Assembly: GCF_032854445.1 (NCBI RefSeq)
Contig: NC_088299.1
Location: forward strand, 10,347,608 to 10,411,607
Origin: Liolophura sinensis
Taxonomy: Eukaryota; Mollusca; Polyplacophora; Chitonida; Chitonidae
DNA length: 64,000 bases
Direction: 5' to 3'
Position 1 is the first letter of the stretch. The number at the start of each line of letters is the position of its first letter. Below, piece after piece: positions 34,183 to 52,700 of this stretch. A program made the translations under genes and the position numbers. The notes beneath the pieces are model-generated. The model was not told the origin of the DNA, did not search any database, and worked only from the letters and a program-made list of their open reading frames with translations.

Positions 34183-34327
34183 GGGAAAGTCCGCCAGCAA
34201 CCTGCGGATGGTCGTGGGTTTCCCCCCAGGCTCTGCCCGGTTTCCTCCCAGGATAATGCTGGTCGCCGTCGTATAAGTGAAATATTCTTGAGTAAAGGGT
34301 ATTAAGATTAACCAATCAAATAAATAT
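34183..34327 (+). mobile_element. SINE, 3' half
   Basis: GTCCGCCAGCAACCTGCGGA, TTTCCCCCCAGGCTCTGCCC, GGTCGCCGTCGTATAAGTGA, tail CCAATCAAATAAATA. Its AATAAA could serve as a polyadenylation signal for the SH3BGRL3-like transcript; this is a guess. Confidence 0.92.
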
Positions 34328-36191
34328 TGCTTACTTTAGAATTTTCGTCAGCAGAATATAAAGCGTCGCAAATTTTGACCTATTTTGAGATCACTCCTAA
34401 TCACAACATTGATACATCCTGATCATAATGAGTATTTCTGTAACATTATCTTCACTAAATTTAGAAACTCAAAAAAGAGGACGACGCTTCTAATTCAACA
34501 CCCACGTGTGTAATTGTTAACAGTCTTATTTTCTTGTGGTTTTTCTTGTATAATCCTGTTAGCCATTTATTATTCAAACGAAAATGAGTCACAGGTGAAG
34601 TTTTGAATGAAACCACGGAGGATGGACGAATAAGATTGGTTGAAAACATTTTGAGAAAAATGTTTGGTTGCGTATGGTCTATAATTGCTGACATTCCCTT
34701 TTATATTGTAGGAAACACCTTGAGGACGATTCCTGGTCTAGAATATACTACGGGTGGTAGAGCCAGTCATTCGTGTTTGTACTCTGTTCAGTGGACCTTT
34801 GATGTACCGTCATGTGTATATCCTTGGATGCGTTTTGTAACACTTTATTCAATCAGTATGGTTCTTTGGTGCTAACATAGGACCTTGCCTTCGTCACCAT
34901 GGAGATGAATATGAATGAAAACTGTTTTTTTGCCCGTGGATGCTCAAATAGACTACCTGGATCCCATGTCTTGAAACTTTAAACTTGAATACTGCTACTT
35001 TCTACACATAAACTTAATGTTGCTTATAACGTGAACGTGATATCAAACAGTATACTCTATTTGTTGACTCATTTTCCATGCCTATTTTAGAAAGTAACAG
35101 CATCCACGCTCACAGCGCTGGATCCCGAGCAAATTGTTCTTACGTTACTATTTGACCATAAATTTGGTTTTAAGAATTTAACTTAATCGAATAAACTGCG
35201 AAAAATGTAGGGGAAAATGAATAGGGATTTCGTGCATCGAATTCCTACTAATTACATTTTCAGAAATAAATTTGTCTAGGATATAACACCAAAAGACCAA
35301 ATTATTTTCCATGAAAGACAAAGCATCAATAAATTTCTGACTTTCTGCTATGGTGCTTTGACAAGTGAGACAAATGCCTATTTGTACATATACGGCTGTA
35401 ATTTCATACTTGTATTTTGTTCGTTGAAAGTTTTTGAAATTGTCTTTACCTGCATGCATGTACTTGTCTACACCTGCATGCATGAAATTGTCTATACCTG
35501 TGTGCATGGTCATCAAAAGATTTTATAAAACTTGTCTCAATGACAAGTATTATTCTTATTATCGAGGATTACACTCTTGGAAGTATATCTATGTATATAG
35601 CGATTTTCAGGCTTATACATTCGTAAACAAAGAACTTCATTTAATGATACTGGATGAGCGTAAGATACGTATATGTCTTGACAACGGAGTTCAACCGTCT
35701 TCTATTCCAATTATGTGATATTAATATTGTATTACATTCAATTTTTGTAGTGTGCTTATTGGAAACTAGGTGACATGACTAGAAACTTTGCTTTACGGTA
35801 CCTCTAGATTTATGGTAGATCAAGTACCATGTTAAAAGAATTAAAAGTATTTTGTGGAGTACCCGTATTACCTATATATCTGTATTCTTTGATGATATTC
35901 AGCGTTTTAATAAGAGGGTAAAATTAAGTATATATTTAAGTCTTTTCTATAGCTACATGATACATGCTCTGAGTTTTACAGGTAAAGGGTATATACCCTC
36001 TGAGGTGTCGTGCCAGATACAATTAGAATAATATTGCTTATTTACTACTAAACGATTTTATTTTAATTATAAATGGTTCCGTCAGGATTCATAAATTGTG
36101 TTGTATTAAATATACCGGTATTTGTATCACGCTTTTGAATCTCAATACAAGTGACAGTTTGGTCTACCCGATTTGATTTCTTTAACTAAAG
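34328..36191. other. Intergenic sequence without recognised features
   Basis: AT-rich, no conserved exon or SINE. The only structure seen is a short tandem repeat at about 35445-35510, where CCTGCATGCATG-type 27-bp units occur three times. Open frames at 34603-34875 and 35434-35718 show no recognisable homology. Confidence 0.5.
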
Positions 36192-36395
36192 TATATATTT
36201 ATTTATTTATTTGATTGGTGTTTTACGCCGTACTCAAGGATATGTCACTTATACGACGGTGGCAAGCATTATGCTGGGAGGAAAGAGGCAGAGCCCAGGG
36301 GAAACCCATGACCATCCGTAGGCTGCTGGAAAACCTTCCCAAGCACTTACGGCCGGAGACGAAGCCATCATGAGCTGGACTTAAACTCACAGCGG
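36192..36395 (-). mobile_element. SINE, left member of an inverted pair
   Basis: Tail TATTTATTTATTTATTTGAT, then ACGCCGTACTCAAGGATATG, ACGACGGTGGCAAGCATTAT and ATGAGCTGGACTTAAACTCA CAGCG. It lies head-to-head with the next SINE. Confidence 0.9.
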
Positions 36396-36555
36396 CCGCT
36401 TCGTGGTCGAGTGGTTAACGTGCTAGCGCAGCACATGCAATGACCCAGTATGATCGTGGGTTTCAACCAGGTTTTGTCCGGTTCCTCCCGCCATAATGGT
36501 GGCCACCGTCTTATAAGTGAAATATTCTGCGTAAACCACCTAAGTAATTAAATAA
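36396..36555 (+). mobile_element. SINE with a different tRNA-like head, right member of an inverted pair
   Basis: Head GCTTCGTGGTCGAGTGGTTA then ACGTGCTAGCGC differs from the usual GTGGCTCAGTCGG and looks like another tRNA-like promoter, while the 3' body (CCATAATGGTGGCCACCGTC, GTGAAATATTCTGCGTAAAC) and tail (AATTAAATAAATG) match the common family. Middle part deleted. Confidence 0.8.
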
Positions 36556-37289
36556 ATGTTTAACACTATATATATATACACGACAATTTTTCACCACATG
36601 TAACGGAGGCCAAGCAGTTTTACAGGTGAAGGAGACCTAAGAGCTTGGAGTAAAGTACCTGAGAAACTTCCTGACTTAAAGCGACATGCAGACGTATGAG
36701 CGAGAACTAGATTCGAGCCTGCAAGCATGCACGTGGCACACGCAGGGGTTTACTGGTTGTGGCCAGAACAACCCTAACGAATGAGCAAACAGGGTGCTTG
36801 CCAACATGGAGCTGTAACTAGATATATTTGTGCTTCTGAGATGTCAGCCATGTGTACAAAAAACACTCTTCCTTTATAAGTGGCCAACAACGAAATGATA
36901 TGTCATCCTGTCAGTCTTCTCTATGCTACAGCTTAATCATATCATTAATTAGGTCGTTTATGTAAAAAAGACAACACAGACGTTTGCCGCTTGATGTTAT
37001 ACTGCAGGCGCGATCGACTTTTGTGCTATATTTATTTTTTCGACGACTGGCATTACGTTGAAATATTTCCTCCAATTAACGACCGTGCATATATGTTTTA
37101 TTTTGGCTTCGGAAAATTGTTGCTGAACTTCACAGAGTGATAAGGAACATTTTAAAACAAACCTTTTTTTGTCTGTATGGTGCTGAAGTCACGAACAATG
37201 ATATCAAATGTGTATTATCATCTAACTGGTTAGAGAAAAGTGTATTTGTGGACAGCGGTCTAACATTTATGCATTTTAATTCGTATGAT

Positions 37290-37551
37290 CGATGTTATGC
37301 GCCCGACTCAAGAATACTTCACTTAAACGACGGCGGCCAGCACTTTTGGGGGTGGGGGTGGGGGGTAGGGGTTAGGGGAGGAAACCGACTGAAACCAGGG
37401 AGAAACCCACGGTCATCCTCAGACTGCTTGCAGACCTTCGCACCTACCACAGGGAGTAGTCAGCAAGAGATGGACTTGAACTCAGGGCAACCGTATTGGT
37501 GAGAGGCTCCTGATTCGTGCCATCGCGCTAACCACTGGGCCACGCGCCCCA
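37290..37551 (-). mobile_element. tRNA-derived SINE, near full length
   Basis: GACTCAAGAATACTTCACTT, AACGACGGCGGCCAGCACTT, an expanded G-rich stretch at 37349-37380, then GTCAGCAAGAGATGGACTTG, ATTGGTGAGAGGCTCCTGAT and a head ending in CACTGGGCCACGCGCCCC (variant A-box GTGGCCCAGTGG). The AT-rich tail is short or lost. Confidence 0.9.
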
Positions 37552-37599
37552 TATAAATGATGCCAAACGAGCGTGAAAACAGACATGGCCGTTAATGTT

Positions 37600-38180
37600 T
37601 GCTTTTTTTTCAGTTTTTTTCTGTGAACAGAAAAGGGTACTTGAAAATATTTCTGTATGATGGATATGTGGAACCACCTATTGGTATATATCGTCTTTGA
37701 ATGATAACATTCTAAACGAGGACGTCTTAGAAATTTATTTGAATGTATATTTGTTGTTTATTTCCAAACACATGCATCTAATCTGAGTTATGAGAATATT
37801 TATGAATATACTGAAAATAGATAAATGTGATCACAATCCAGACTGAACACATGTGTTAGCTGAAAAGACCAAACTCTAATGCAAATATATTTATTATACA
37901 TGTGTTACATCCTCATTTATAACATTATCACAATATATACCAATTAAGATGTATTCCCAAATATATACCACACAAAAATTATTGTCAAGTTTTTTTTTCT
38001 TTTTAAAGAAAAGTGGAAAAATATTCAAAATCACATTTACAACTAAATTTTTGCACTTACAACTAAGTTTTCACACTCGTTCATCTGAACTTGATATATT
38101 TTTTGATGTTTTCTCCACCTTTAACATAGTGACATACAGGTTTGTATTCGCCGGCTCCTCTTCATCCTAATGCTAATAAC
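37600..38180. mobile_element. Foldback MITE-like element, second copy
   Basis: Left arm (about 37610-37780: GGATATGTGGAACCACCTAT, TGGTATATATCGTCTTTGAA) and right arm (about 37905-38110) are inverted relative to each other: the right arm reversed gives TTGGTATATATTGTGATAAT and TTATAAATGAGGATGTAACA. The arms match those of 660-1255. It lies directly after the SINE at 37290-37551. Confidence 0.6.
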
Positions 38181-38332
38181 AGTTTCGAAATCTCAAGGTG
38201 TACTAAACGTTGGCCATGACAAGAGTGCATGGATTACAGGGAAGGCCATTAGGAATGGTGTTGATGACGGAAATACACATGATTTTCAAATCTGAAACAA
38301 TTCTTCATATACAGTGACGCATTTACAGTACA

Positions 38333-38455
38333 ATTTCCAGCAACCTACGGATGGTCTTGGTTTCTCCCGGGCTCTGCCCGGTTTCCTCCCAAATACGTAT
38401 ACTTGAAATATTCTTGTGTATGGCGTAAAAAAACCAATCAAAAATTAAAATAAAA
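38333..38455 (+). mobile_element. SINE, 3' half
   Basis: TTTCCAGCAACCTACGGATG, CTCCCGGGCTCTGCCCGGTT, TTGAAATATTCTTGTGTATG, CCAATCAAAAATTAAAATA. Confidence 0.88.
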
Positions 38456-38582
38456 CAATGTGGATGAATTTTTCACACGAACGGAAAGCGATACATTGGG
38501 CCAGATGGAAAATAATTAATGTAGTGTTTTGGTTGAAGTAATCATTTTATTTTGGGACACATGCGATCGCACATATGGTGCG

Positions 38583-38665
38583 TGTTGTGTTTAACACCGT
38601 ACTCAAGAATATTTTACTTATACGACGGCGTCCAGCATTATGTCGGGAGGAAACCGGGTGTACCC
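38583..38665 (-). mobile_element. SINE, tail-side fragment
   Basis: ACACCGTACTCAAGAATATT, ACGACGGCGTCCAGCATTAT, GGGAGGAAACCGGG, after which the match stops. Confidence 0.85.
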
Positions 38666-38917
38666 TCATATACGTGTTTGGAATATCAAGTACTTGCTGG
38701 CTTCAGTGGAAATGAATGCCTCCTTCCTTTTGAAAGATATTGTCCTAAATTGTTACAACTTTTTAGTTGGCTACAAACCTGTTAATTAACCGTTTGCTGG
38801 CGTCAATGGAAATAAATTCCTTCTGTGTTCAAAGACACTCCAGAATTATTATAATTTCTTTTAGTTGGAATAAGCCTTTGTGTTGATATTTTGTGAAGCG
38901 TCATTTGAAGTTCAGCA

Positions 38918-39285
38918 TGCACTATAAACATGCTGACAGTGGGACCAGCACTATAGACATACTGACAGTGGGACCAGCTCTATAAACATGTTGACAATGG
39001 GGCCATTACTATAATCATGCTGACAGTGGGACCAGCACTATAGACATACTGACAATGGGACCAGCTATATAAACATGCTGACAATGGGGCCATCACTATA
39101 ATCATGCTGACAATGGGGCCAGCACTATAGACATATTGACAGTGGGACCAACTCTATAAACATGTTGACAGTGGAACCAGCTCTACAAACATGCTGACAA
39201 TGGGGCCATCACTATAATCATGCTGACAATGGGGCCAGCACTATAGACATACTGACAGTGGGACTAGCACTATAAATATGCTGAC
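38918..39285 (+). repeat. About 30-bp minisatellite
   Basis: About 12-13 units alternating between ACTATAAACATGCTGACAGT, GGGACCAGC and ACTATAATCATGCTGACAAT, GGGGCCATC, with higher-order alternation of the two types. Intergenic, between the SH3BGRL3-like gene and POLR2D. Confidence 0.93.
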
Positions 39286-39600
39286 ATTATGCCCTCAAAA
39301 AATCTTCCGTTAAGTCCGTTCCCTCAGGGGTGACGGATTGAATTTCCGTGTACCGTATCTAACGTTTTAATCCGTTCCTGATTGTGGATTAATCCGTTAG
39401 CTCGACGAAAATGTAATCATCGCTCTGGGAACGTATTTAACGGGAAATTATACTAAAATGGATGACCGCTTCTTTCATTGAGCTTAAATTTAAGTGTTAT
39501 ATTGAGTCTTATTTTATATGTGATCGAAAGTTGCGCAGGGGGTGTAACTCGTGTTCACGTTACTCAAATGAGAGTTATATCCCTCATGTATTGTCAGCTA

Positions 39601-39775
39601 CATTTATTTATTTATTTGATTTGTGTTTTACGCCGTACTCAAGAATATTTCACTTATACGACGGCGGCAAGCATTATGGTGGGTGGAAACCGGGCAGAGC
39701 CCGGGGGAAATCCACGACCATCCGCAGGTTGCTGACAGACCTTCCCACTTACGGCCGGAGAGGAAGCCAGCATGA
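39601..39775 (-). mobile_element. SINE lacking its head
   Basis: TTTATTTATTTGATTTGTGT, ACGCCGTACTCAAGAATATT, ACGACGGCGGCAAGCATTAT, CGGCCGGAGAGGAAGCCAGC, ending at CATGAC. Well preserved. TTGTCAGCTACAT occurs on both sides (39592 and 39781), a good candidate target-site duplication. Confidence 0.93.
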
Positions 39776-40750
39776 CAGCGTTGTCAGCTACATACATGTA
39801 CTTTCGACGGTAACGTTTGTATTGGTATAACTATCTTACAAGTTCGCTGACGAGTGGTGTACAAATTTCGAATTCGATGCTTCAAGCTAGAATAGGCTAC
39901 CCTATGTCATGTACATCTCTAAAGCCGAGTGAACATCAGGGGTATATGGTACGTTCCTGTATACTACATTCAAGGTTTAGGTTTTCAGGTTGTAGTGCCT
40001 ACGAAGGTAGGATACACTCTTTCTTGTTAACTGCCTGTTTCATAATCGAGTCTGTGGACCGGTACCGCTAACAATTTCACAAGTGTTTGAGTAACGGAGC
40101 TCCCCATGGGCAAACACGTGTACAAAACAGAGCACTAAAAACAGTTCATATGAAACAATGTGAACATACATTCACAGTTTTGAGCACCCGGCTTTCTGGC
40201 ACGGTGCAAGAGGTGATAAATAACATGGATTTTAATTGGCGAAATGCTGGTTTTTTCCGACTTCTGAAGTTCAATAGGCCTATGCACTGAATGCCATATT
40301 TGAACAGGCGTCTACATGCAATTTTCCCGCCTTTCTTTTTTTTAGAGGGTGTCGGTGTGGAGGGTCCTATGAACATCGTCGTAAACAAACAAACAAGGTG
40401 GAATAGACTTTGACATCTGCGCGTGGGTATCGGCATATGGGCCCATAGGTCTTTCATAAATCATAGATGTGGAATATTCTACCACCATGCATAAAGATAC
40501 AGGCAATAACTTTATTGTCATTTTAAATGTAGGCCTACATCCAACTTTAGTTCAAAATAGCCATTACTAACTCTGCCATTTGTTAACACGTTGTTAGAAG
40601 CCTAGTTCGCCATAGCGCTCAGGCCAATCTCTATGGGACTATATATTTCTACCTAAACTTAAAGCCCCATGGAGCTAGCCCAGGCACTGCAGATCATTTT
40701 CACTTTCGCGAGAACGGAGAGCGACACCTAGCGGTAGTACCTCGATAAAC

Positions 40751-46414
<5,664 letters not shown>

Positions 46415-46589
46415 GTACTGTGGAAGGATCTTAGAGGAGCATTATGAGGAAGCTGTTCCTCTCGTCAGCAACAGTGGACGTCACGGATTCCTGGGTGTTC
46501 GTGAAGAATTGAATGGGTTCTTTGGTACATACATGTTGCGGTCATGTTCAGTATCACCTTGCCCGTCACTGAACGTTCAGAATTTCATA

Positions 46590-47060
46590 CTAAAAATGAA
46601 CAAATGGTCATTTTCTTTACCACCTGCCAAATTTTGTAACTAAAAGTGGACGTGTGCTGTATTTCAGTGTTGTGCACCTCCTCTCTCAGTGGACATGACA
46701 AATTTTGTAGCGGACATGGTCAGTGGCATCTCCCGAATTTTGTAACAAGAATTGGACATTTGCTGTGTTCAAATATCTTGCATCTCCTCTCTGTGAACAT
46801 TCCAAAACTTGTAACACGCATGAAGAAATGGACATAATCAGTATCATCTCCCAAATTTTGTAACAAGAAGTGGACATGTGCTGTTTTCAAATATTGTGCA
46901 CCGCCTCACTCAGTGGACAATACGAATTTCGTAACACACATGAAGAATTGTGCATGTTTATTATCATCTCTCAAATTTTGTAACAGAAGTGGAAGCGTGC
47001 TGTGTTTCAGTATCGTACACCTTCAGTCTCAGCGGACATTCCAGATTTTGTAACATGCCA
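46590..47060 (+). repeat. About 125-bp tandem repeat downstream of the POLR2D stop
   Basis: Three to four diverged units marked by AAATTTTGTAACAAGAAGTG, GACATGTGCTGT.TTCA, a TTGTGCACC block and CTCAGTGGACA. Lies about 180 bp after the stop codon, likely in the 3' untranslated region. Confidence 0.8.
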
Positions 47061-47617
47061 AAGGCAGAGGAGATTGATTTTAGTCTTTACTTCACGGATC
47101 TTAATTGACATGTGTTTCACACATAAGAAGTGATTTTTTTTCTTGTCATCCTTCATTTCAGCCTGATCATACCTTCATTATTGCCATCGATGTACAGATC
47201 TATCACATGAAATGGTACACTTTTGTACAGTGAATTAAAGTTTCAGATTTAGCTATTTCAAGCCTTTTTTGTTTCATGTTAAAAGAATCAAGTTTTACAA
47301 AAATATGGATATATTGTGGTGAAGTGGATAATTATTTCGGGGTGTTTTCTGCAAACGGCATTGTGTAGCTGCTCACAAAACTTTGTTAATATATTTTCCA
47401 TTTCATTTCTTGTAAAAAAACATTGCCTTTTTTGTTTTTTTGCCCAGTCGTTATTTCTGAAAGTATCCCCAGCTAGTCATGATACCTTTGCCACATGTAG
47501 CAGCAAGAGAGTTTCCTTATATAAAGTTGGAAGGATACATGTAACATATGGATTTAAGGTTAACAGAAAATGCAGAACATTTATATGGAGTCAAATTTCC
47601 AACTAGGAAACAGTGTT

Positions 47618-47623
47618 AATAAA
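47618..47623 (+). terminator. Candidate POLR2D polyadenylation signal
   Basis: AATAAA in GTTAATAAACATG, 1.2 kb after the stop codon and just before the large 47.6-49.8 kb array. Usage cannot be judged from the sequence. Confidence 0.4.
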
Positions 47624-47639
47624 CATGTAACCAGTAAAT

Positions 47640-49770
47640 AACCAGTGCTCTGAGTGGCTGTGTTGTTTTGTTTTGTTTGATGCTACCACAGAACAGTATT
47701 CTGGATATCAAGTTGGTGAGCACTAAAAGTGAATCAGCAGGTGTCACTTTATGTATCCTCTGCATGATGCTACAGTGAGGCAGTATAGTGGAGATCAAGT
47801 TGATGTACTCTAGACTGGGTGGGTTTTCCCAGCAAGTGTCCTTTGTATGATTCTACAGTGAGGCAGTATACTGGAGATGAAAGTTGTTATACCCTTGGCT
47901 GGATGGATGTCACATTATGTGTCCTCTGTATGTGCTCTGAGTGGGTGTTAGGTGTGTTGTTTTGTTTTGTTTGATGCTACCACAGAACAGTATTCTGGAT
48001 ATCAAGTTGGTGAGCACTAAAAGTGAATCAGCAGGTGTCACTTTATGTATCCTCTGCATGATGCTACAGTGAGGCAGTATAGTGGAGATCAAGTTGATGT
48101 ACTCTAGACTGGGTGGGTTTTCCCAGCAAGTGTCCTTTGTATGATTCTACAGTGAGGCAGTATACTGGAGATGAAGTTGTTATACCCTTGGCTGGATGTA
48201 TGTCACATTATGTGTCCTCTGTGTGATGCTACAGTGAGGCAGTATAGTGGAGATCAAGTTGATGTACTCTAGGCTGGGTGGGTTTTCCCAGCAAGTGTCC
48301 TTTGTATGATTCTACAGTGAGGCAGTATACTGGAGATGAAGTTGTTATACCCTTGGTTGGATGTATGTCACATTATGTGTCCTCTGTGTGATGCTACAGT
48401 GAGGCAGTATAGTGGAGATCAAGTTGATGTACTCTAGGCTGGGTGGGTTTTCCCAGCAAGTGTCCTTTGTATGATTCTACAGTGAGGCAGTATACTGGAG
48501 ATGAAGTTGTTATACCCTTGGCTGGATGGGTGTCACATTATGTGTCCTCTGTGTGATGCTACAGTGATCTGGAGATCAAGTTGGTGTACTCTAGACTGGG
48601 TGGGTTTTCCCAGCAAGTGTCCTTTGTATGATTCTACAGTGAGGCAGTATACTGGAGATCAAGTTGTTATACTCTTGGCTGGATGTATGTCACATTATGT
48701 GTCCTCTGTATGATGCTACAGTGAGGCAGTATAGTGGAGATCAAGTTGATGTACTCTAGACTGGGTGGGTTTTCCCAGCAAGTGTCCTTTGTATGATTCT
48801 ACAGTGAGGCAGTATACTGGAGATGAAGTTGTTATACCCTTGGCTGGATGTATGTCACATTATGTGTCCTCTGTATGATGCTACAGTGAGGCAGTATAGT
48901 GGAGATGAAGTTGTTATACCCTTGGCTGGGTGGATGTCACATTATGTGTCCTCTGCATGATGCTACAGTGAGGCAGTATAGTGGAGATCAAGTTGTTATA
49001 CTCTTGGCTGGGTGGATGTCACATTATGTGTCCTCTGCATGATGCTACAGTGAGGCAGTATAGTGGAGATCAAGTTGATGTACTCTAGACTGGGTGGGTT
49101 TTCCCAGCAAGTGTCCTTTGTATGATGCTACAGTGAGGCAGTATAGTGGAGATGAAGTTGTTATACCCTTGGCTGGGTGGATGTCACATTATGTGTCCTC
49201 TGCATGATGCTACAGTGAGGCAGTATAGTGGAGATGAAGTTGTTATACCCTTGGCTGGGTGGATGTCACATTATGTGTCCTTTGTATGATGCTACAGTGA
49301 GGCAGTATAGTGGAGATGAAGTTGTTATACCCTTGGCTGGGTGGATGTCACATTATGTGTCCTCTGCATGAAGCTACAGTGATCTGGAGATCAAGTTGGT
49401 GTACTCTAGGCTGGGTTGGCCTGTCACATTGTCCTTTGTATGATGCTGTAGTGAGGCAGTATTGTGGAATCAAGTTGGTATAGACTGTGTGAGTGTGTCA
49501 CATTTTGTCTGCTGTATGATGCTATAGTGATTCAGTATAGTGGAGATCAGTTTGATGTACTTTTTGACTGGGTGGGTGTCACATTATGTCCTGTGTATGA
49601 TGCTACAGTGAGGCAGTAGGGTAGAGATCAAGTTGGTGTACTCTTTGCTGGGTGAGTCACATTTTGTGTCCTCTGTGTGATGCTACAGTGAGGCAGTATA
49701 GTGGAGATCAAGTTGGTGTACCCTAGACTGGGTGGGTGTGTCACACTGTGTTCTCTGTATGATGTTATAC
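47640..49770 (+). repeat. 2.1-kb higher-order minisatellite
   Basis: About 27 related units of about 75-80 bp built on GATGCTACAGTGAGGCAGTA, TAGTGGAGATCAAGTTG then a CTGGGTGG stretch. Two unit types alternate: A (GATGTACTCTAGACTGGGTG, GGTTTTCCCAGCAAGTGTCC) and B (TTGTTATACCCTTGGCTGGA, TGTCACATTATGTGTCC), forming dimers in the centre, with runs of B at about 48.9-49.35 kb. A 190-bp leading block (GTTGTTTTGTTTTGTTTGAT, CACAGAACAGTATTCTGG) is itself duplicated at 47640 and 47935. Units diverge at both edges (49.4 kb onwards), typical of arrays homogenised in the centre. Located downstream of POLR2D. Confidence 0.95.
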
Positions 49771-52700
49771 TGAGGGAACCTCATCAAGAGCACATTACCA
49801 AATACCTGACAAAGCCAGTCAGTTCATTATTTCCAGATGATACAGTATGAAGTTGTTCAGCATACTGCCTTAATAACTGAAGCAGGTGTAAATGTTGTAT
49901 GGATACCACTTTGGTGTGGGAGGCTGATATAAGTCACTACTCATAAAACTAACTATATTCAGGCTATAGATTGTATACAGCTCAAAATTCATCTTTGAGT
50001 ACTGTGTTAAAAACACTGATAAACAAATAATGGGATATAGTTCATGTGATGCAAAATTCCCCTTCTCAGAATATATTCAGCATGAACAAGAGTCTATCCC
50101 ATAACCTGCAAATCTTGTCGAGCACAAGAATGATACACCCAAAAAATCTTGATCAGTACATATGGCTTCATTTAAAACAATTTACTTGGTGATAGTGGTC
50201 TTGAGAGCAGCAGATGCAGGGATCTCTTGATAAATCTCTGCCTGAGGATGGAACTGACTGTACCTTCAAGGAATAAGGCGAAGTACTGGTCAGCCTGGCG
50301 ACCAGAAATCGTCATTGGGTGGGGTGTAATTTATGTGAGAGTAGGCAGGTTCATTTGTGGGCGAAACGGGACCTTCATCAAGTACATGTACCAGATAAGC
50401 CACTTTTGCACAGCGCTGGATTTGAACATGGCCTCATTCAGACATGGGAATTTTCCTCCAATTGTCTGATTTCAGATTTTTGTGCCTTAAAATTTGAAAA
50501 GACAAAAAGCAACTGATTTCATGAGAACAGGTGATTGCTAACGTAATTTGTAAGTAGAGAGAGGTATTTTCAGACTTTTTAAAAGAAACTTCAGACATTT
50601 TTCTGCCTATCACTGCCCATGCCTGCCATTAATAAAAGAGCCTGACGGTTGCTGTGAGTCAGCACTTGACTATCTGATCTAGTGAGCCCCTCTGCCCACT
50701 ACAAGGAGATATGACTGAAGTAATGTTGAAAGCGATGTTAAGACTCCAAGAAAACACATGCAAAAACAACCAAAGACATGTAAAAAGAACAAAATCCATA
50801 TAGCTATGGCAAGTAATTAAGGTTTTTTTTTTATTAGTTTCCATTTCGATGATATGGGAAATGGGTGAAGTGACCTGAAATTAGTATCTGGCAATCCTAA
50901 ATTCATCATCTACATGTATATCTTCACTGTAACTAGAACCTGCCCAAATTAAACTTTGGCATATAAAAATATAGACAATTTCTTAAATGTTGCTCTGTCT
51001 GACATGAACACATACATACAGTATATGAAAGCATCTCTACAAAAAATGGGTTAAGTTACACTAATCACGCCACTGCTACATATAAACAGTGTGTGCAAAT
51101 TAAAGTAATGTTACACTCTTAAGTAAACTAGATGTCATTTGCATCTATTCCATATGCTGTCCAACTCAACTAGTCCACTAATGAGATTGGCCTTAAGGCT
51201 ATGTATCAAGGCTGTGACTGGTTAAGAGTTCTGAAGCACGGATAAAAGTGAAGGGGTTAATCATTTAGGGTTGTGAATAAATACTGCACTCAGGATAAAG
51301 CTTAAAACAGGAATGAAAATATACATGTACGCTATACATGTACAAATCAATATGGACCACAAAGTCAATACAGGCTGATATAAAAATCAGAAAAATTTCA
51401 CTAAGGATTTTCACTGAAGGTCTCACCTAATGGAATATTGAATGAAACTGTCAGGATATGTTATCAAATGATAACAGACTAAAGCACAGCCTATTGTTAA
51501 GCTAGAATACCACCTTGGCAGTCATTCAGACAAACTGTCTTACAGTAAAGGACTGATGTAACAGGTATGAGACAGACCATGAGACAAAAAAAGAGGAAAA
51601 CCTGATTTGCTGTAATTCGGTTTTTTTTAGCATTTCAAATCTCCTAAATCCAGAAAATGTTGCTATAACAAAGATATATACATCTAAAAAAACACGGGAT
51701 AATATTTATGTAGGTTTAATATTGAAACAGAGACAGTAACATTTAGTACACATAACTATGTGATGTGCTGCATTTCATGAACACTCGGGTGCCCAAATAT
51801 GGGTGCCAGACACTGTCCGTTAGGAATGTGACAAACATCCAGTTTTACATCCCCGTATGACTGACACATGTCTGTAGCCCATGTGGCATTGAACCATAAT
51901 AATTCATTTCTGTTTTGGTGTCCGGGATGTTTTCCATGAATGAAAATGGTTGTGCGAACAGTTTAAAAATGCCATTCTATTCAAACTTTCTGGAGTCAAA
52001 AGCAGATCAAATGTCATTTTAGCATAATAACCCCACAAAGGGCTTTGAGAATGAATGATTACGGCCAAGCACCAAATTGAGAGTATCACAGCCATGTTTA
52101 TGGTGGTAAGCATGGCATTTATACAGCATTTAAACCTCAGAATTCCATTAAACTTGACAGTGGTGTTTTACATCTGCACATAGCCTGAAATGTTGCCTTC
52201 ATAGAACATATCATGTTGTTAGCTGTAGAATGCTGTTGTACCAGAATTCTGCAGATGTTTTGAATTGTGAAACAAAGATCAAGTTTAAGGGCAGAGAATA
52301 GCTGACAAACTTCCTGACATAAAATGGCAGTGAAACCAGTGGGAGCTGGATTTAGATACTAAATGGTCAAATAACCAGCAAGGCTAACTAATTTCCAATT
52401 TCTCCTATTTTTCCTATCTCTCCCATGATAATTTTGTCAGTATATGGCGTCTGAAAGACACTGAGACAACCCCTTGGCTAAACTTATGGAGGGCATTTAC
52501 ACTGGAAAATGACAATCCATCAAACTGTGAAAAGGAAATTTTGCGGGCAAAATTGTTAAAACAGGGAAGTTTGGACTTCCTGACTGACATCCTTCCAACC
52601 ATTTCTTGTAATACTATTCAAATGAGAATTTGTCATATAGTCCAGCTTATCCCAAAAATCTATGATCTCAGTTTTGTAAGTATCTAACAGCAGACACTAT

